Assembly: GCA_945952065.1 (NCBI GenBank)
Contig: CAMFGY010000015.1
Location: 52,111 to 116,110, forward strand
DNA: 64,000 nt
Origin: an uncultured Burkholderiales bacterium
GTDB taxonomy: Bacteria > Pseudomonadota > Gammaproteobacteria > Burkholderiales > Burkholderiaceae_C
Reading direction: 5' to 3'
This document shows, one piece after another, positions 42,341 through 51,422 of this stretch. The translations under genes were made by a program, and so were the position numbers. The notes below the pieces were generated by a model. The model saw only the letters and a list, made by a program, of their open reading frames with translations. It made no database searches and was not told the origin of the DNA. The first letter of the stretch is position 1; the number at the start of each line of letters is the position of its first letter.

Positions 42341-43093
42341 ATGAAGGTGTTCATTTCCTACCGTCGCGCAGACACGCAACTGACGGCCGGCCGCATGGCG
42401 CAGTTCTTGGACGCCTTGCCCAAGGTGGACCAGGTGTTTCTGGATGTGGACGGCATTGCTCCCGGGGAGCCGTTCGAGCACAAGATCAGCGCCACGCTGG
42501 CCCAGGCCAGCCATGTGTTTGTACTGATGGGTCCGGCCTGGGCCGGCCCTCAAGGGCCTGGTGCGCAGAGCCGTTTGTTTGAGGCCCACGACATGGTCAG
42601 GCGCGAGCTTGTGCTCTCGCTGGCTCAGCCGGGCTTGAAAGTCATTCCCATCCTGCTGGACGACGCAAGCATGCCCAAGCCTGAGCAGCTCCCGGAGGCG
42701 CTGCAGCCGCTGTGCAAGCTCAATGCCTTCCATTTGCGCACCGCTTACTTCGATGAAGACATGGACGCCTTGCTGGACCGCCTGCTGGGCGAGCGGACGG
42801 GCCGCGGTTCGCGCTGGGCCCAGGCGCCACTGAGCCCCATGGGCATTGTGGGCCGGGCCCTGGGAGGCGCTTTTGCGAGCGCCGCGCTGTGGGTGGCCTT
42901 GGCCTTGCTGAACCAGCTGCGAGACCCCGAGCGAACCGGTTTGACCGGTTTGCTCAAAGAGATCGTGGGCTTCAGCGACTACGACACCGCCTTCCAATGG
43001 TTGTGCGTGCTGATGGCGCTTGGGCTCTTGCTGGGCGCGCTCACGCCCTTCTTGCTTCGCTGGGCGGGCCTCAGGCGCAAAGCAAGGCTCTGA
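42341..43093 (+). CDS. TIR-domain protein with two C-terminal membrane helices
   Basis: This gene encodes 250 residues. The TIR domain (1-~150) begins MKVFISYRRADTQLTAGRMA, continues VFLDVDGIAPGEPFEHKI and VFVLMGPAW, and has DMVRREL where the catalytic glutamate of NAD-cleaving TIR domains falls (E89), then VIPILLDDASMPKPEQLPEAL. Two membrane helices follow (about 170-190 and 218-240), anchoring it with TIR in the cytosol. Many bacterial TIRs act in phage defence or NAD turnover, others in protein contacts; which applies here is open. It is paired with the proline-rich lipoprotein gene. Confidence 0.9.
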   Translation: MKVFISYRRADTQLTAGRMAQFLDALPKVDQVFLDVDGIAPGEPFEHKISATLAQASHVFVLMGPAWAGPQGPGAQSRLFEAHDMVRRELVLSLAQPGLKVIPILLDDASMPKPEQLPEALQPLCKLNAFHLRTAYFDEDMDALLDRLLGERTGRGSRWAQAPLSPMGIVGRALGGAFASAALWVALALLNQLRDPERTGLTGLLKEIVGFSDYDTAFQWLCVLMALGLLLGALTPFLLRWAGLRRKARL

Positions 43094-43198
43094 GGCTCAT
43101 GCGCAAGGCCGGAGCACTTTGCGCCATAGCGCCCCTGCTCGGAGCTGGGCGCCCACAGGCCTTGCGATGCGGGGCTGCTTGAGAACAACTGGCGCCCT

Positions 43199-43522
43199 TC
43201 AAAGCGTCGGTACTGCAGGCGCCATGGCTTGCTGTGCAGCCAAACGGGCCACATAGCCCAGCTTGAAGACACCCGCCGCGACCGGGATCGCCAGGTGGGC
43301 GAGGATTTGCGCGGGCAGGTTCAGCTTGTGGGCCAGGGGATAGGCCAGCAGCGCCGCCAACAGAGTTACCGCTGCAGAAGCAGCCATGGCTTTGCGGGAC
43401 AAGGCCAGCAGACGGCGTGCCGACCCGCCTGGCGCAGCGACTGCGCCCGTCTGAGGCTGATGCGCAGCGTCAGTTTGCGCAGGCTTCGGCCCCTGTGCAA
43501 TTGCGAGATCAAAAGAGGACAT
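43199..43522 (-). CDS. Small membrane protein, probably NsrR-controlled
   Basis: This gene encodes 107 residues. An AAGGAG ribosome binding site precedes the ATG at 43522. The N-terminal third is polar; two membrane helices follow (about 47-67, MAASAAVTLLAALLAYPLA, and 76-98, LAHLAIPVAAGVFKLGYVARL). I do not recognise the family. It is divergent from the NsrR-like regulator and its promoter region holds a near-consensus NsrR operator, so it is probably induced by nitric oxide (inference). Confidence 0.78.
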   Translation of the reverse strand: MSSFDLAIAQGPKPAQTDAAHQPQTGAVAAPGGSARRLLALSRKAMAASAAVTLLAALLAYPLAHKLNLPAQILAHLAIPVAAGVFKLGYVARLAAQQAMAPAVPTL

Positions 43523-43554
43523 CCAACTTCTCCTTGGTTTGAAGATCAATCCAT

Positions 43555-43577
43555 AAGATTCATTTTTACTGAATCTT
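43555..43577. promoter_or_regulatory. Predicted NsrR operator
   Basis: A 23-bp inverted repeat has perfect 8-bp arms AAGATTCA and TGAATCTT around a TTTTTAC centre. It fits the 11-1-11 NsrR box described for enterobacteria (AAGATGCA-type half sites). It lies midway between the divergent membrane-protein gene (start 43522) and the regulator gene (start 43653), so it can serve both, including autoregulation. Confidence 0.82.
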
Positions 43578-43652
43578 TAAGGCCGCGAAGAAATAGGGCT
43601 TTTGCAGTTCGTGCCCTCGCAAGGCTTTGCCGCGCTCGACTACCATGAGCGC

Positions 43653-44102
43653 ATGCAAATCACCCAGCACACCGACTACGCCCTGCGGGTGCTGATCTTC
43701 CTCGCCAGCAATGAGGAACGATTGGCCACCGTGCAGGAGATCGCCGAGCGATTCGACATCTCCCGCAGCCACCTGACCAAGGTGGTGAACGGCTTGATCC
43801 GATTCGGCTTTGTGGAGGGCTTGCGCGGCAAAGGCGGCGGCCTGCGCCTGGCTCGCGCTCCTGCGGAAATTGGCGTTGGCGACGTGGTGCGCCATATGGA
43901 AGGCACGCCCGTCTTGGTGGAATGCTTTGGTGAAGACAGCCCCTGCGTGCTCAGTGGCAACTGCCGCCTCAAGGGTGCGCTGAAGAGCGCGCTGAAGGCT
44001 TTTTTTGCCGAACTCGATGCCGTGAGCTTGGCGGACCTGGTGGGCAAGCCGCAATGGCGGCTGATGCACGCGCCGACCCGGCCCGCAAAGACAAAGGCCT
44101 GA
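43653..44102 (+). CDS. nsrR: Rrf2-family nitric-oxide-responsive regulator NsrR
   Basis: This gene encodes 149 residues. The winged helix at 1-65 reads MQITQHTDYALRVLIFLA and FDISRSHLTKVVNGLIRFGF. The iron-sulphur ligand cysteines are C91, C98 and C104 in a C-x6-C-x5-C arrangement, close to the three-cysteine pattern of NsrR; NO attacks the cluster and releases DNA. The start at 43653 is preferred because the Rrf2 N-terminus begins there; an upstream frame opens at 43602. A strong operator lies 76-98 nt upstream. IscR and RsrR are alternatives in the family, but the sequence TDYALRVLIFLA and the operator favour NsrR. Confidence 0.9.
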   Translation: MQITQHTDYALRVLIFLASNEERLATVQEIAERFDISRSHLTKVVNGLIRFGFVEGLRGKGGGLRLARAPAEIGVGDVVRHMEGTPVLVECFGEDSPCVLSGNCRLKGALKSALKAFFAELDAVSLADLVGKPQWRLMHAPTRPAKTKA

Positions 44103-44187
44103 GGTTCAGCCGACACACTCACCTCGCCACAGTTGCACTGCCCTTCGATCCGTTCCATACCGTCCCCTTCCTTTGCTTTGAGCGGGT

Positions 44188-44478
44188 TCAACGGCCCTGC
44201 GCCTCTACGACCAGCCGGGCGCTTGCTTTTTCAAAGAAGTCATGCTGGCCGGTGATCAAGTTGCCATCGCGCGAGGCAATGCTGCACCACAAGCCGGCTT
44301 TCACATGGTTGGCGCCTAGGGACTTGAGCGGGTCTTCAATTCGCCATGGCGCGATGTGTTTGTCTTGCAGCAGCCCGCAATCCCTCACCGGGGGGTCGAC
44401 AATTTGTTCTTTCGCTTTGGCAAAGCCGATGACGGTCCTCAGTTGACGATGTCCTCTCACCGTCGCCCGTGTCAGCAC
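44188..44478 (-). pseudogene. C-terminal remnant of a DJ-1/PfpI-type glutamine amidotransferase-like protein
   Basis: This minus-strand reading matches only the C-terminal half of the HchA/type-1 amidotransferase-like family: VIGFAKAKEQIVD corresponds to the usual V-T-G-F-x-N-x-E-E segment, then IEDPLKSLGANHVKAG and DGNLITGQHDFFEKASARLVV. The nucleophile-elbow half (A-x-C-H-G) is missing, and no family-like sequence appears further upstream. I read this as a decayed gene. A Met-initiated 96-residue ORF exists but is unlikely to be functional. Confidence 0.65.
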
Positions 44479-44642
44479 CCTTGGCTAAGGGGTGATTTCC
44501 GCAAAAGGACTATCTCAGGCGTGAAGTACCACCTGGCCTAGCACTTGTCGCCCGGCGCCGAGCGCCTGCTTTTGAACCGCAGGCGCGCTTAAAGCTCGAC
44601 AGCACTTTAGGCATGCAAGGCGCAACTTGATTGGCAATTGAC

Positions 44643-44762
44643 CCCAGCACCAGTTCACGCGGTGTTGGCCAGCGCGCGCTACTCACGCCCAAGGTGCGGG
44701 CCTTTATTGACTTGGCGGTGGAGGCATTCAAAGCCATGCCTTCATCTGCCCCCAAGCCCTGA
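44643..44762 (+). pseudogene. C-terminal remnant of a LysR-family regulator
   Basis: In one plus-strand frame the segment reads ALLTPKVRAFIDLAVEAFK and ends at a TGA at 44760-44762. LTPKVRAFID is the hallmark C-terminus of LysR effector domains. The rest of a LysR protein is not seen upstream. Together with the amidotransferase remnant this marks 44188-44765 as decayed. The following 270 nt up to the sigma-factor gene show nothing I can call. Confidence 0.6.
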
Positions 44763-45032
44763 GCCAGGTTTGCACTGCCTCGCCCCAAGGGGCCTTCCCC
44801 ATACCGGACGCGCCAGTCGCCCAACCATCCACGCGTGAGCGCTGGCTTCATGCCCGATTCCGAGTCGCTGGTTGTGCTGGCGGGCCCCTTCGTCGCAAAT
44901 TGCTGGTCAAGCATGCATGCGCGCTTGCAATAAGACCTGAGCCCGGTTTTTTTGAAGGCGGGCCCCTCTTTTTTCTGTCTCCTTCAGTCAGCCGCTGAGG
45001 CAGCCACTTCATGGCTGCGTGAATAGCTCGCC

Positions 45033-45617
45033 ATGAGTCCCATGCCAGACTTCGAACATAAAGTTGCAGCCTTGCGTCAGGATCTTTTGCACTACGCACG
45101 GCATCGCTTGCGCAATTCAGCGTGGGCCGAAGACGCGGTGTCTGAATGTCTGTTGGCCGCACTGGAAAACCCTCACGCTTTTGGCGGGCGCTCCGAGCTG
45201 CGCACCTGGCTGATCGGCATCCTCAAACACAAGATGGGCGACCAATTCCGAATCAATGCACGCGAAGCCAACTTCACCGCACTTGAGGATGCGACAGGGC
45301 CCGCTTGGGACCCTGAGCCCAAGTTCAGCCTCAGCGGGCTGCCGACTCAAGCCCTTTGGGCCGAACCTGAATCCTGCTTGCAGCAAAAGGAATTCTTGAC
45401 CCTGCTGGAGGCGGCTTGCAACGCGTTGCCACCGGCCCAGTCGCGGGCCTTTATCCTGCGCGAGATACAAGAACTCGACACCGAGGTGGTGTGCCAAACC
45501 ATGGGCATCAATGCCACGAATCTGTGGGTCTTGCTGCACCGCGCCCGGCTGCGCCTGCGCCACGGGCTGCGGCAGCAAGGTTTGGACGCCCCCGACTCCA
45601 TGCCCACGCCCCTCTGA
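45033..45617 (+). CDS. ECF-type sigma-70 family factor
   Basis: This gene encodes 194 residues. Region 2: LLHYARHRLRNSAWAEDAVSECLLAALENP, with the promoter-melting segment ELRTWLIGILKHKMGDQFR. Region 4: LLEAACNALPPAQSRAFILREIQELDTEVVCQTMGINATNLWVLLHRARLRLRHGL. The region 4 style (T-N-x-W-V-L-L-x-R-A-R) is that of ECF factors usually followed by a short zf-HC2 anti-sigma gene. Here a terminator follows about 60 nt after the stop and no anti-sigma gene is visible. Start 45033 or 45042; neither has a strong ribosome binding site. Confidence 0.9.
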   Translation: MSPMPDFEHKVAALRQDLLHYARHRLRNSAWAEDAVSECLLAALENPHAFGGRSELRTWLIGILKHKMGDQFRINAREANFTALEDATGPAWDPEPKFSLSGLPTQALWAEPESCLQQKEFLTLLEAACNALPPAQSRAFILREIQELDTEVVCQTMGINATNLWVLLHRARLRLRHGLRQQGLDAPDSMPTPL

Positions 45618-45674
45618 CCCGCAAGCTCTGCAAAAGCCTTGTGCATCACCCCCGGCCCGACCGGCCAAGCACAT

Positions 45675-45715
45675 AAAAAAAGCCAGCAGGCGTTCAGCCG
45701 CTGGCTCTTTTTTTT
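45675..45715. terminator. Bidirectional rho-independent terminator
   Basis: The stem AGCCAGC (45681-45687) pairs with GCTGGCT (45700-45706) and an inner GGC/GCC extends it. A 7-A run precedes and an 8-T run follows, so it can stop transcription of the sigma-factor gene from the left and of the thiolase operon from the right. Confidence 0.92.
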
Positions 45716-45762
45716 AAACGGCCTGAGCCCTGCTGCCAGGGCTCAGCACGCCAGCCTGACGC

Positions 45763-46944
45763 TTACATGAGCTCCACGCCCACCGCAGTGGCTTCGCCGC
45801 CACCAATGCACAGCGCCGCCACACCGCGCTTGAGGCCACGGTGCTTCAGCGCGCCCAGCAAGGTGACCAAGATGCGGGCGCCCGAGGCGCCGATGGGGTG
45901 ACCCAGGGCCACCGCGCCGCCGTTCACGTTGACGATCTCATGGGGCAGTTTGAACTCGGTCATGGCCGCCATGGTGACGGCCGCAAAGGCTTCGTTCACT
46001 TCCCACAGATCCACACTCTTGGCGTCCCAGCCGTTCTTCTTCAGCAGCTTGTCGATGGCGCCAACCGGGGCGGTGGTGAACCACTCGGGGGCATTGGCAT
46101 GCACAGACGTGCCGACGATGCGCGCGATCGGCGCCAGGCCCAGCTTGGCGGCGGTGCTTTCACGCATCATCACCAAAGCGGCGGCGCCGTCGGAGATGGA
46201 CGAAGAGGTGGCGGCAGTGATGGTGCCGTCTTTCACAAATGCGGGCTTGAGGCCGGCGATTTTGTCCAGCTTGGCCTTGAAGGGCTGCTCGTCACGGCTG
46301 ATGACGGTGTCGCCGCCACGGCCGGAGACGGTCACCGGCGCGATTTCCCAGTTGAAGCTTCCGTCTTCATTGGCGCGCTTGGCGCGCTCGGTAGAGGCCA
46401 CGGCAAATGCGTCTTGCGCCTCACGGCTGAAGCCGTACTTGCTGACGCAGGTTTCGGCAAACACGCCCATGGCCTTGCCGCGCTGGTATGCGTCTTCCAG
46501 GCCGTCCAGGGCCATGTGATCGTACATCTGCGCGGCACCGTACTTCACGCCCTTGCGAGCAAACATCAGGTGCGGTGCGTTGGTCATGGACTCCATGCCG
46601 CCGGCGATCAAGATGTCTGCGCTTTCGGCCTTCAGCGTGTCGTGCGCAAACATGGTGGCGCGCATGCCAGCGCCGCACATCTTGGACAAGGTCACGGCGC
46701 CCACCGACTGAGGCAGCCCCGCCTTCAACACGGCTTGGCGAGCCGGTGCTTGGCCCTGGCCAGCCATCAAGCAATTGCCAATGAAGGCCTCTTGAATCGC
46801 GTCGCCCGGCACGCCGGCGCGCTCGACCGCGGCCTTGATGGCCACTGCCGCCAACTCCCAGGCCTGCAGGCCCGCGAAGTCACCCAACAAGCCGCCGATG
46901 GGCGTACGGGCGGCGGAAACAATAACGATGGATTCACTGGACAT
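45763..46944 (-). CDS. Acetyl-CoA acetyltransferase (thiolase)
   Basis: This gene encodes 393 residues, normal for the biosynthetic/degradative thiolase family. The catalytic cysteine is C90 in TLSKMCGAGMRA. The other catalytic residues are H349 in GGAVALGHPIGASGAR and C379 in AALCIGGGEATA. AGGAG precedes the ATG. It interconverts acetoacetyl-CoA and two acetyl-CoA. As the last gene of the ivd-GNAT-can-aceK operon it would finish leucine/isovalerate degradation, whose end products are acetoacetate and acetyl-CoA. Confidence 0.96.
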   Translation of the reverse strand: MSSESIVIVSAARTPIGGLLGDFAGLQAWELAAVAIKAAVERAGVPGDAIQEAFIGNCLMAGQGQAPARQAVLKAGLPQSVGAVTLSKMCGAGMRATMFAHDTLKAESADILIAGGMESMTNAPHLMFARKGVKYGAAQMYDHMALDGLEDAYQRGKAMGVFAETCVSKYGFSREAQDAFAVASTERAKRANEDGSFNWEIAPVTVSGRGGDTVISRDEQPFKAKLDKIAGLKPAFVKDGTITAATSSSISDGAAALVMMRESTAAKLGLAPIARIVGTSVHANAPEWFTTAPVGAIDKLLKKNGWDAKSVDLWEVNEAFAAVTMAAMTEFKLPHEIVNVNGGAVALGHPIGASGARILVTLLGALKHRGLKRGVAALCIGGGEATAVGVELM

Positions 46945-46970
46945 GGTGTGTGCTCCTGGTTGAAGTGGGT

Positions 46971-48809
46971 CTATTGAATGGTGAGGTCATGTGGACGGGC
47001 CGCCGTCAAGAGGGCGCCCTCCACGGCGGAAAGATGGGCTGCGCTTGGGCGCTCGCTCTGCCGATGGACAAAGCGCTTGCTCGGGTCGTAAGGGAAGACA
47101 TCATGCACATGGCCCGCTTGGATGCGCTGCTTGTGCTGCTGCCAGTAATCGGCGTCCAGCAAGTCGGCGTGGTGGCGCATGAAGTGCTCGCGCACGCCGG
47201 GGTGGCCGAGCAAAAAAGGCCCAAAGGTCTCGGGGAAGACATCGCGCGGCCCGACCCGGTACCAGACCTCGCCGGACAGCTCTTCTTCCTCATTGCGCGG
47301 CGCAGGCACATGGCGGAAATTGCAGTCGCTCAGGTACTCGATCTCGTCGTAGTCGTAAAAGACCACCTTGCCATGCCGCGTGATGCCGAAGTTCTTCCAA
47401 AGCATATCGCCCGGGAAGATATTGGCGGCCACCAAGTCTTTGATGGCATTGCCGTACTCGATGACGGCATGCTCCATCTGCCTCGGCGTGGCCTCTTGCA
47501 AATAGATGTTCAAAGGCACCATGCGGCGCTCGATGTACACGTGTTTGAGCACCAGATCGTCGCCTTTGAATTCCAAGAGGCTGGGGCATTCCTGCTGCAA
47601 CTCCGCCAGCAAGGCGTCGCCGAATCTGTGGCGTGGAAGTGCGACGTTAGAGAACTCCAAGGTATCGGCCATGCGCCCCACCCGGTCATGCTGCTTGACC
47701 AAGAGGTATTTGCTTTGGATCTGTTCGCGGCTGGCCTGTTCTTTCTGCACGGGAAAAAAGTCCTTGATCAGCTTGAACACAAAGGGATAGCTGGGCAGAT
47801 CGAACACCAACATCACCATGCCCTTGATGCCAGGGGCAATGCGGAACTGATCACTGGAATGCCGCAGATGGGCAAGCAGGTCGCGGTAGAACAGGTTCTT
47901 GCCATGCTTTTGCAAGCCGATGGCGCTGTAGAGCTCCGCGCGCGGTTTGCGCGGCATCATCGAGCGCAAGAAGGCCACAAAGGCGCTGGGCACCTCCATA
48001 TCGACCATGAAGTAGGCCCGCGCAAAGCTGAACAGCATCAAAAGATCGTCTTCGCCGAACAAGGCCGCATCGATGCACAGCAGACCTTGCTCGTTGTGCA
48101 AGATGGGCAATGCGAACGGCGTCTCGGTGAAGCCGTTGATGATCTTGCCCACCAGATAGGCACCTTTGTTGCGATAGAACAGGCTGGACAGCACCTGGAT
48201 CTGGAAGTTGGCACGCCAGCGGAAGTCTCCCAACTGCTCGCGCACGGCGTTCAACACCAGGTCGACATCACGATCCAGGTCTTCGAATTCACGCTCCAGC
48301 TGGTAATTGGTGACCACCCGCCGCAAGGTTTCATGCAGGGTCTCGCGCGTGGGGTAGTAGGCGCGGTAGGTGGGTGTGGCGGCGGGCTCGTCGTTCTCGA
48401 TGTACTCGGTGGACACCGCGGGGCGCACGAAGATGAAGTCGTTGCGGAAGTAGCTGTGGTGCAGGATGCGGGTGCAGACCGAGTTGAAAAAAGTCTCCGC
48501 CAACTCCGGCTGGTAGTGGTCGGTCAGCAAGCCGATGTAGTGCAACTTGACCTGCTGCCAAACGTCCATGCTCAAACGACTGGCCTGAAAGCGCTCTTCC
48601 AACAGCTGCGTCGCTTCTTGGACCCGCAGATCGTAAAACTCGATGCGCTCGCGCTGCGCCCGTTGCTGGCCGTGCCAATCGCCCTGCTCAAACCGCCGCT
48701 TGGCTTGGGCGCTGGTGGCGCGGAACAAGCGGTAGTGCCGGTTGAAGCCCCCCAGCAAGGCTTGGGCGATCTCGAAGGCCTGCGAGTCGGTCAGCTTTTG
48801 GGGAAACAT
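46971..48809 (-). CDS. aceK: Isocitrate dehydrogenase kinase/phosphatase
   Basis: This gene encodes 612 residues, the usual AceK length. Recognisable stretches are [22 protein letters not shown] at the N-terminus, [15 protein letters not shown], the ATP-binding [20 protein letters not shown] and the kinase catalytic region [24 protein letters not shown]. AceK inactivates isocitrate dehydrogenase by phosphorylation and restores it, steering carbon into the glyoxylate shunt when acetyl-CoA is the carbon source. It lies between can and the thiolase gene with gaps of 28 and 26 nt, so it is in an acetyl-CoA-producing operon rather than with aceBA. Confidence 0.98.
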   Translation of the reverse strand: MFPQKLTDSQAFEIAQALLGGFNRHYRLFRATSAQAKRRFEQGDWHGQQRAQRERIEFYDLRVQEATQLLEERFQASRLSMDVWQQVKLHYIGLLTDHYQPELAETFFNSVCTRILHHSYFRNDFIFVRPAVSTEYIENDEPAATPTYRAYYPTRETLHETLRRVVTNYQLEREFEDLDRDVDLVLNAVREQLGDFRWRANFQIQVLSSLFYRNKGAYLVGKIINGFTETPFALPILHNEQGLLCIDAALFGEDDLLMLFSFARAYFMVDMEVPSAFVAFLRSMMPRKPRAELYSAIGLQKHGKNLFYRDLLAHLRHSSDQFRIAPGIKGMVMLVFDLPSYPFVFKLIKDFFPVQKEQASREQIQSKYLLVKQHDRVGRMADTLEFSNVALPRHRFGDALLAELQQECPSLLEFKGDDLVLKHVYIERRMVPLNIYLQEATPRQMEHAVIEYGNAIKDLVAANIFPGDMLWKNFGITRHGKVVFYDYDEIEYLSDCNFRHVPAPRNEEEELSGEVWYRVGPRDVFPETFGPFLLGHPGVREHFMRHHADLLDADYWQQHKQRIQAGHVHDVFPYDPSKRFVHRQSERPSAAHLSAVEGALLTAARPHDLTIQ

Positions 48810-48837
48810 GGCGATTCCACGGCGTCAGCGGCTCGCC

Positions 48838-49530
48838 TCAGTCGACGACGGAATCGACCGAGGAGAGCCGCTGGCTCTCATAGCGTTGCTTGACGGCGCG
48901 CAAGGCTTTCTGAAAAGCCGGCGCGACCTGCTCGGCCGCAGCCACCGTGATGCGCAGGTCTTCCAACAAGCCGTTGTGCAGGCCATAGACCCAGCCATGC
49001 ACCACAATCTCTTGGCCCCGGGCCCAGGCATCTTGCACGATGGTGGTTTGGCAGGCATTGCGCGCTTGCTCCAGCACATTCAGCTCGCACAAGGCATTGA
49101 CGCGCTGCTCAGCGTCCAGTTGATCCAACCATTCTTGGTGGTGGTTGCGCACATCTTGCACATGGCGCAGCCAGTTATCGACCAAACCGGTGCGGGCATC
49201 ATGCAGGGCCGCCTTCACGCCACCGCAATTGGAATGCCCCACCACAATGATGTGCTTGACATGCAGGGCGTCCACCGCGAACTGCATGACAGAGAGGCAG
49301 TTCAAATCGGAATGCACCACCACATTGGCCACATTGCGGTGCACGAACAATTCGCCCGGCAGCAGATTGACCAACTCATTGGCCGGCACCCGACTGTCTG
49401 CACAACCAATCCACAGGTACTGCGGCGTTTGCTGCTTCAGCAGTCGAGAAAAGAAACCGGGCTCGCGGGCTTCGGTGTCCGACGCCCATTGCTTGTTGCT
49501 GTCCAGCAGCTCTTGAAGTTCAGTGCTCAT
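48838..49530 (-). CDS. can: Beta-class carbonic anhydrase
   Basis: This gene encodes 230 residues. Zinc ligands are visible as C43, D45 (with R47) in WIGCADSRVPA and H99/C102 in VVGHSNCGGV, the complete set for the beta class. FVHRNVANVV and a long C-terminal helix region match Can of E. coli. It interconverts CO2 and bicarbonate, supplying bicarbonate to biotin carboxylases such as methylcrotonyl-CoA carboxylase. It overlaps the GNAT gene by 4 nt (ATGA) and precedes aceK. Confidence 0.97.
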   Translation of the reverse strand: MSTELQELLDSNKQWASDTEAREPGFFSRLLKQQTPQYLWIGCADSRVPANELVNLLPGELFVHRNVANVVVHSDLNCLSVMQFAVDALHVKHIIVVGHSNCGGVKAALHDARTGLVDNWLRHVQDVRNHHQEWLDQLDAEQRVNALCELNVLEQARNACQTTIVQDAWARGQEIVVHGWVYGLHNGLLEDLRITVAAAEQVAPAFQKALRAVKQRYESQRLSSVDSVVD

Positions 49531-50117
49531 GGCGTGATTGTCAGGGGATCGAATGACACGCGGCTTTCATGAGTCGCGGGATACCGATAGGCTGCCCACA
49601 CGACGCGGTCAATCAAATGTCCTGCCTTGAAGGCGCTTTGCAATTGCTGGGCCTCCAGGGTGTAGCCCGCGCTGCGTGCCACCGCTTGGGAGCCTTGGTT
49701 CCAGGCGAAGATGGAGGCGTAAAGCCGATTCAACTCGGCTTGCTCGGCCCAGGCCCAGTCGGTGACCATTCGCAGCGCCTCGCTGCAGATGCCGCGGCGC
49801 CAAAAGTCTTGGCCGATCCAATAGCCGACTTCGGCATTGCAACGCAGCCATCCTTCCTCGGGCCGCACACCGACACATCCAATCAGCTGTTCCTCGTGCA
49901 CGATGCCCCATACAAAGCCCGCAGCGCGCCAACCGCCGCCACACCAGGCCTCGGCGTCTGCCAAGGTGTAGGGGTGGGGGAAGCCGTCGAACATATGGCG
50001 CCAGACGGCCACATTGTCAGCGTGTGCAGCCAAGGCGGGCGCATCACCCAAGTGCAACTCACGCAGCAAGCAGCGTTGACCTTGCAGCGTCGGGATCTGC
50101 ACCAGGGCTTCGCTCAT
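49527..50117 (-). CDS. GNAT acetyltransferase (RimJ/RimL-like)
   Basis: This gene encodes 196 residues. RimJ/L-type features are LREL-HLGDAPALAAHADN, the central WGIVHEEQLIGCVGV, AEVGYWIGQDFWRRGICSEALRMVTDWAW (acetyl-CoA binding) and LYASIFAWNQGSQAVARSAGY. Such enzymes acetylate protein N-termini, amino groups of antibiotics or small molecules; the target is unknown. Translation is coupled on both sides: its start shares one base with the isovaleryl-CoA dehydrogenase stop, and its stop overlaps the can start. Confidence 0.92.
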   Translation of the reverse strand: MSEALVQIPTLQGQRCLLRELHLGDAPALAAHADNVAVWRHMFDGFPHPYTLADAEAWCGGGWRAAGFVWGIVHEEQLIGCVGVRPEEGWLRCNAEVGYWIGQDFWRRGICSEALRMVTDWAWAEQAELNRLYASIFAWNQGSQAVARSAGYTLEAQQLQSAFKAGHLIDRVVWAAYRYPATHESRVSFDPLTITP

Positions 50118-51295
50118 TACATCGTCTCGGCAAACAGCTCGCGGCCGATCAACATGCGGCGAATTTCCGAGGTGCCGGCGCCGATCTCATACAGCTTGGC
50201 GTCGCGCCAGAGACGGCCCAAGGGGTATTCGTTGATATAGCCATTGCCGCCAAAGATTTGCACGCCTTCGCCGGCCATCCAGGTGGCCTTCTCGGCCGTC
50301 CACAGGATCACCGAAGCGCAATCCTTGCGCACTTGCCGCACATGGTCGGCGCCCAGCAGGTCGAGGTTTTTGGCGACCGTGTAGGCAAAGGAGCGGGCTG
50401 CCTGCAGCACGGTGTACATATCGGCCACCTTGCCTTGGATCAGCTGGAATTCGCCGATGCTCTGACCGAACTGCTTGCGGTCGTGGATGTAGGGAATCAC
50501 GTTGTCCATCACGCTTTGCATGATGCCCAGCGGGCCGCCCGTCAGCACCGCGCGTTCGTAGTCCAGACCCGACATCAGCACCTTGGCGCCCCCGTTGACG
50601 GCGCCCAGCACGTTTTCGGCCGGCACTTCCACGTTCTGGAACACCAGCTCGCCGGTGTGGCTGCCACGCATGCCCAGCTTGTCGAGCTTTTGCGCAATGC
50701 TGAAGCCCGGCATGCCTTTTTCAATCAAGAAGGCGGTCACACCGCGCGCGCCCAACTCGGGCTCGCTCTTGGCATAGACGACCAAGGTGTCGGCATCGGG
50801 GCCGTTGGTGATCCACATCTTGCTGCCATTGAGCAGGTAGTAGCCACCCTTGTCTTCCGCACGCAGCTTCATGCTCAACACATCGGAGCCGGCCCCCGGC
50901 TCGCTCATGGCCAGCGCGCCCACATGCTCACCGCTGATCAGCTTGGGCAGGTATTTGGCTTTTTGCGCCTCGTTGCCATTGCGCTTGATCTGGTTGACGC
51001 ACAAATTGCTGTGTGCGCCATAGGAGAGGCCCACCGAGGCCGAAGCCCGGCTGATTTCCTCCATGGCGATCATGTGGGCCAGATACCCCATATTGGCGCC
51101 GCCGTACTCTTCGCCCACGGTGATGCCCAACACGCCCAAATCACCCATCTTGCGCCACAAGTCCATGGGGAACTGGTCGGAGCGATCGATCTCGGCCGCA
51201 CGCGGCGCGATCTCGGCCTGCGCAAAGTCGCGCACCGCATCGCGCAAGGCGTCGATGTCTTCACCAAGTTGGAAATTCAGGCCGGGCAAATTCAT
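50117..51295 (-). CDS. liuA: Isovaleryl-CoA dehydrogenase
   Basis: This gene encodes 392 residues of acyl-CoA dehydrogenase fold. Diagnostic stretches are [38 protein letters not shown] (typical of IVD), [18 protein letters not shown], the catalytic glutamate in [19 protein letters not shown] (IVD uses this alternative position, helix G), and [31 protein letters not shown]. It oxidises isovaleryl-CoA to 3-methylcrotonyl-CoA in leucine breakdown. GGAG lies before the ATG at 51295; the TTG at 51307 is less likely. It heads a five-gene operon preceded by a palindromic operator. Confidence 0.96.
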   Translation of the reverse strand: MNLPGLNFQLGEDIDALRDAVRDFAQAEIAPRAAEIDRSDQFPMDLWRKMGDLGVLGITVGEEYGGANMGYLAHMIAMEEISRASASVGLSYGAHSNLCVNQIKRNGNEAQKAKYLPKLISGEHVGALAMSEPGAGSDVLSMKLRAEDKGGYYLLNGSKMWITNGPDADTLVVYAKSEPELGARGVTAFLIEKGMPGFSIAQKLDKLGMRGSHTGELVFQNVEVPAENVLGAVNGGAKVLMSGLDYERAVLTGGPLGIMQSVMDNVIPYIHDRKQFGQSIGEFQLIQGKVADMYTVLQAARSFAYTVAKNLDLLGADHVRQVRKDCASVILWTAEKATWMAGEGVQIFGGNGYINEYPLGRLWRDAKLYEIGAGTSEIRRMLIGRELFAETM

Positions 51296-51422
51296 GGGAG
51301 TCTCCAAGATCTCTAAATTGGGGTCAGAGTCATTTTTTGAGGCGAAGGGCAGCCGCGTGAAGCACGGATGGCCCGCACTCTCAGAGCGCCGGTCATCGTA
51401 TCGCCGGTGGGCTGTCTCGCCA

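Noticed and set aside
44510..44914. A 134-codon minus-strand frame in the decayed region
   Set aside because: No recognisable sequence. It is antisense to the LysR remnant, which explains the open frame.
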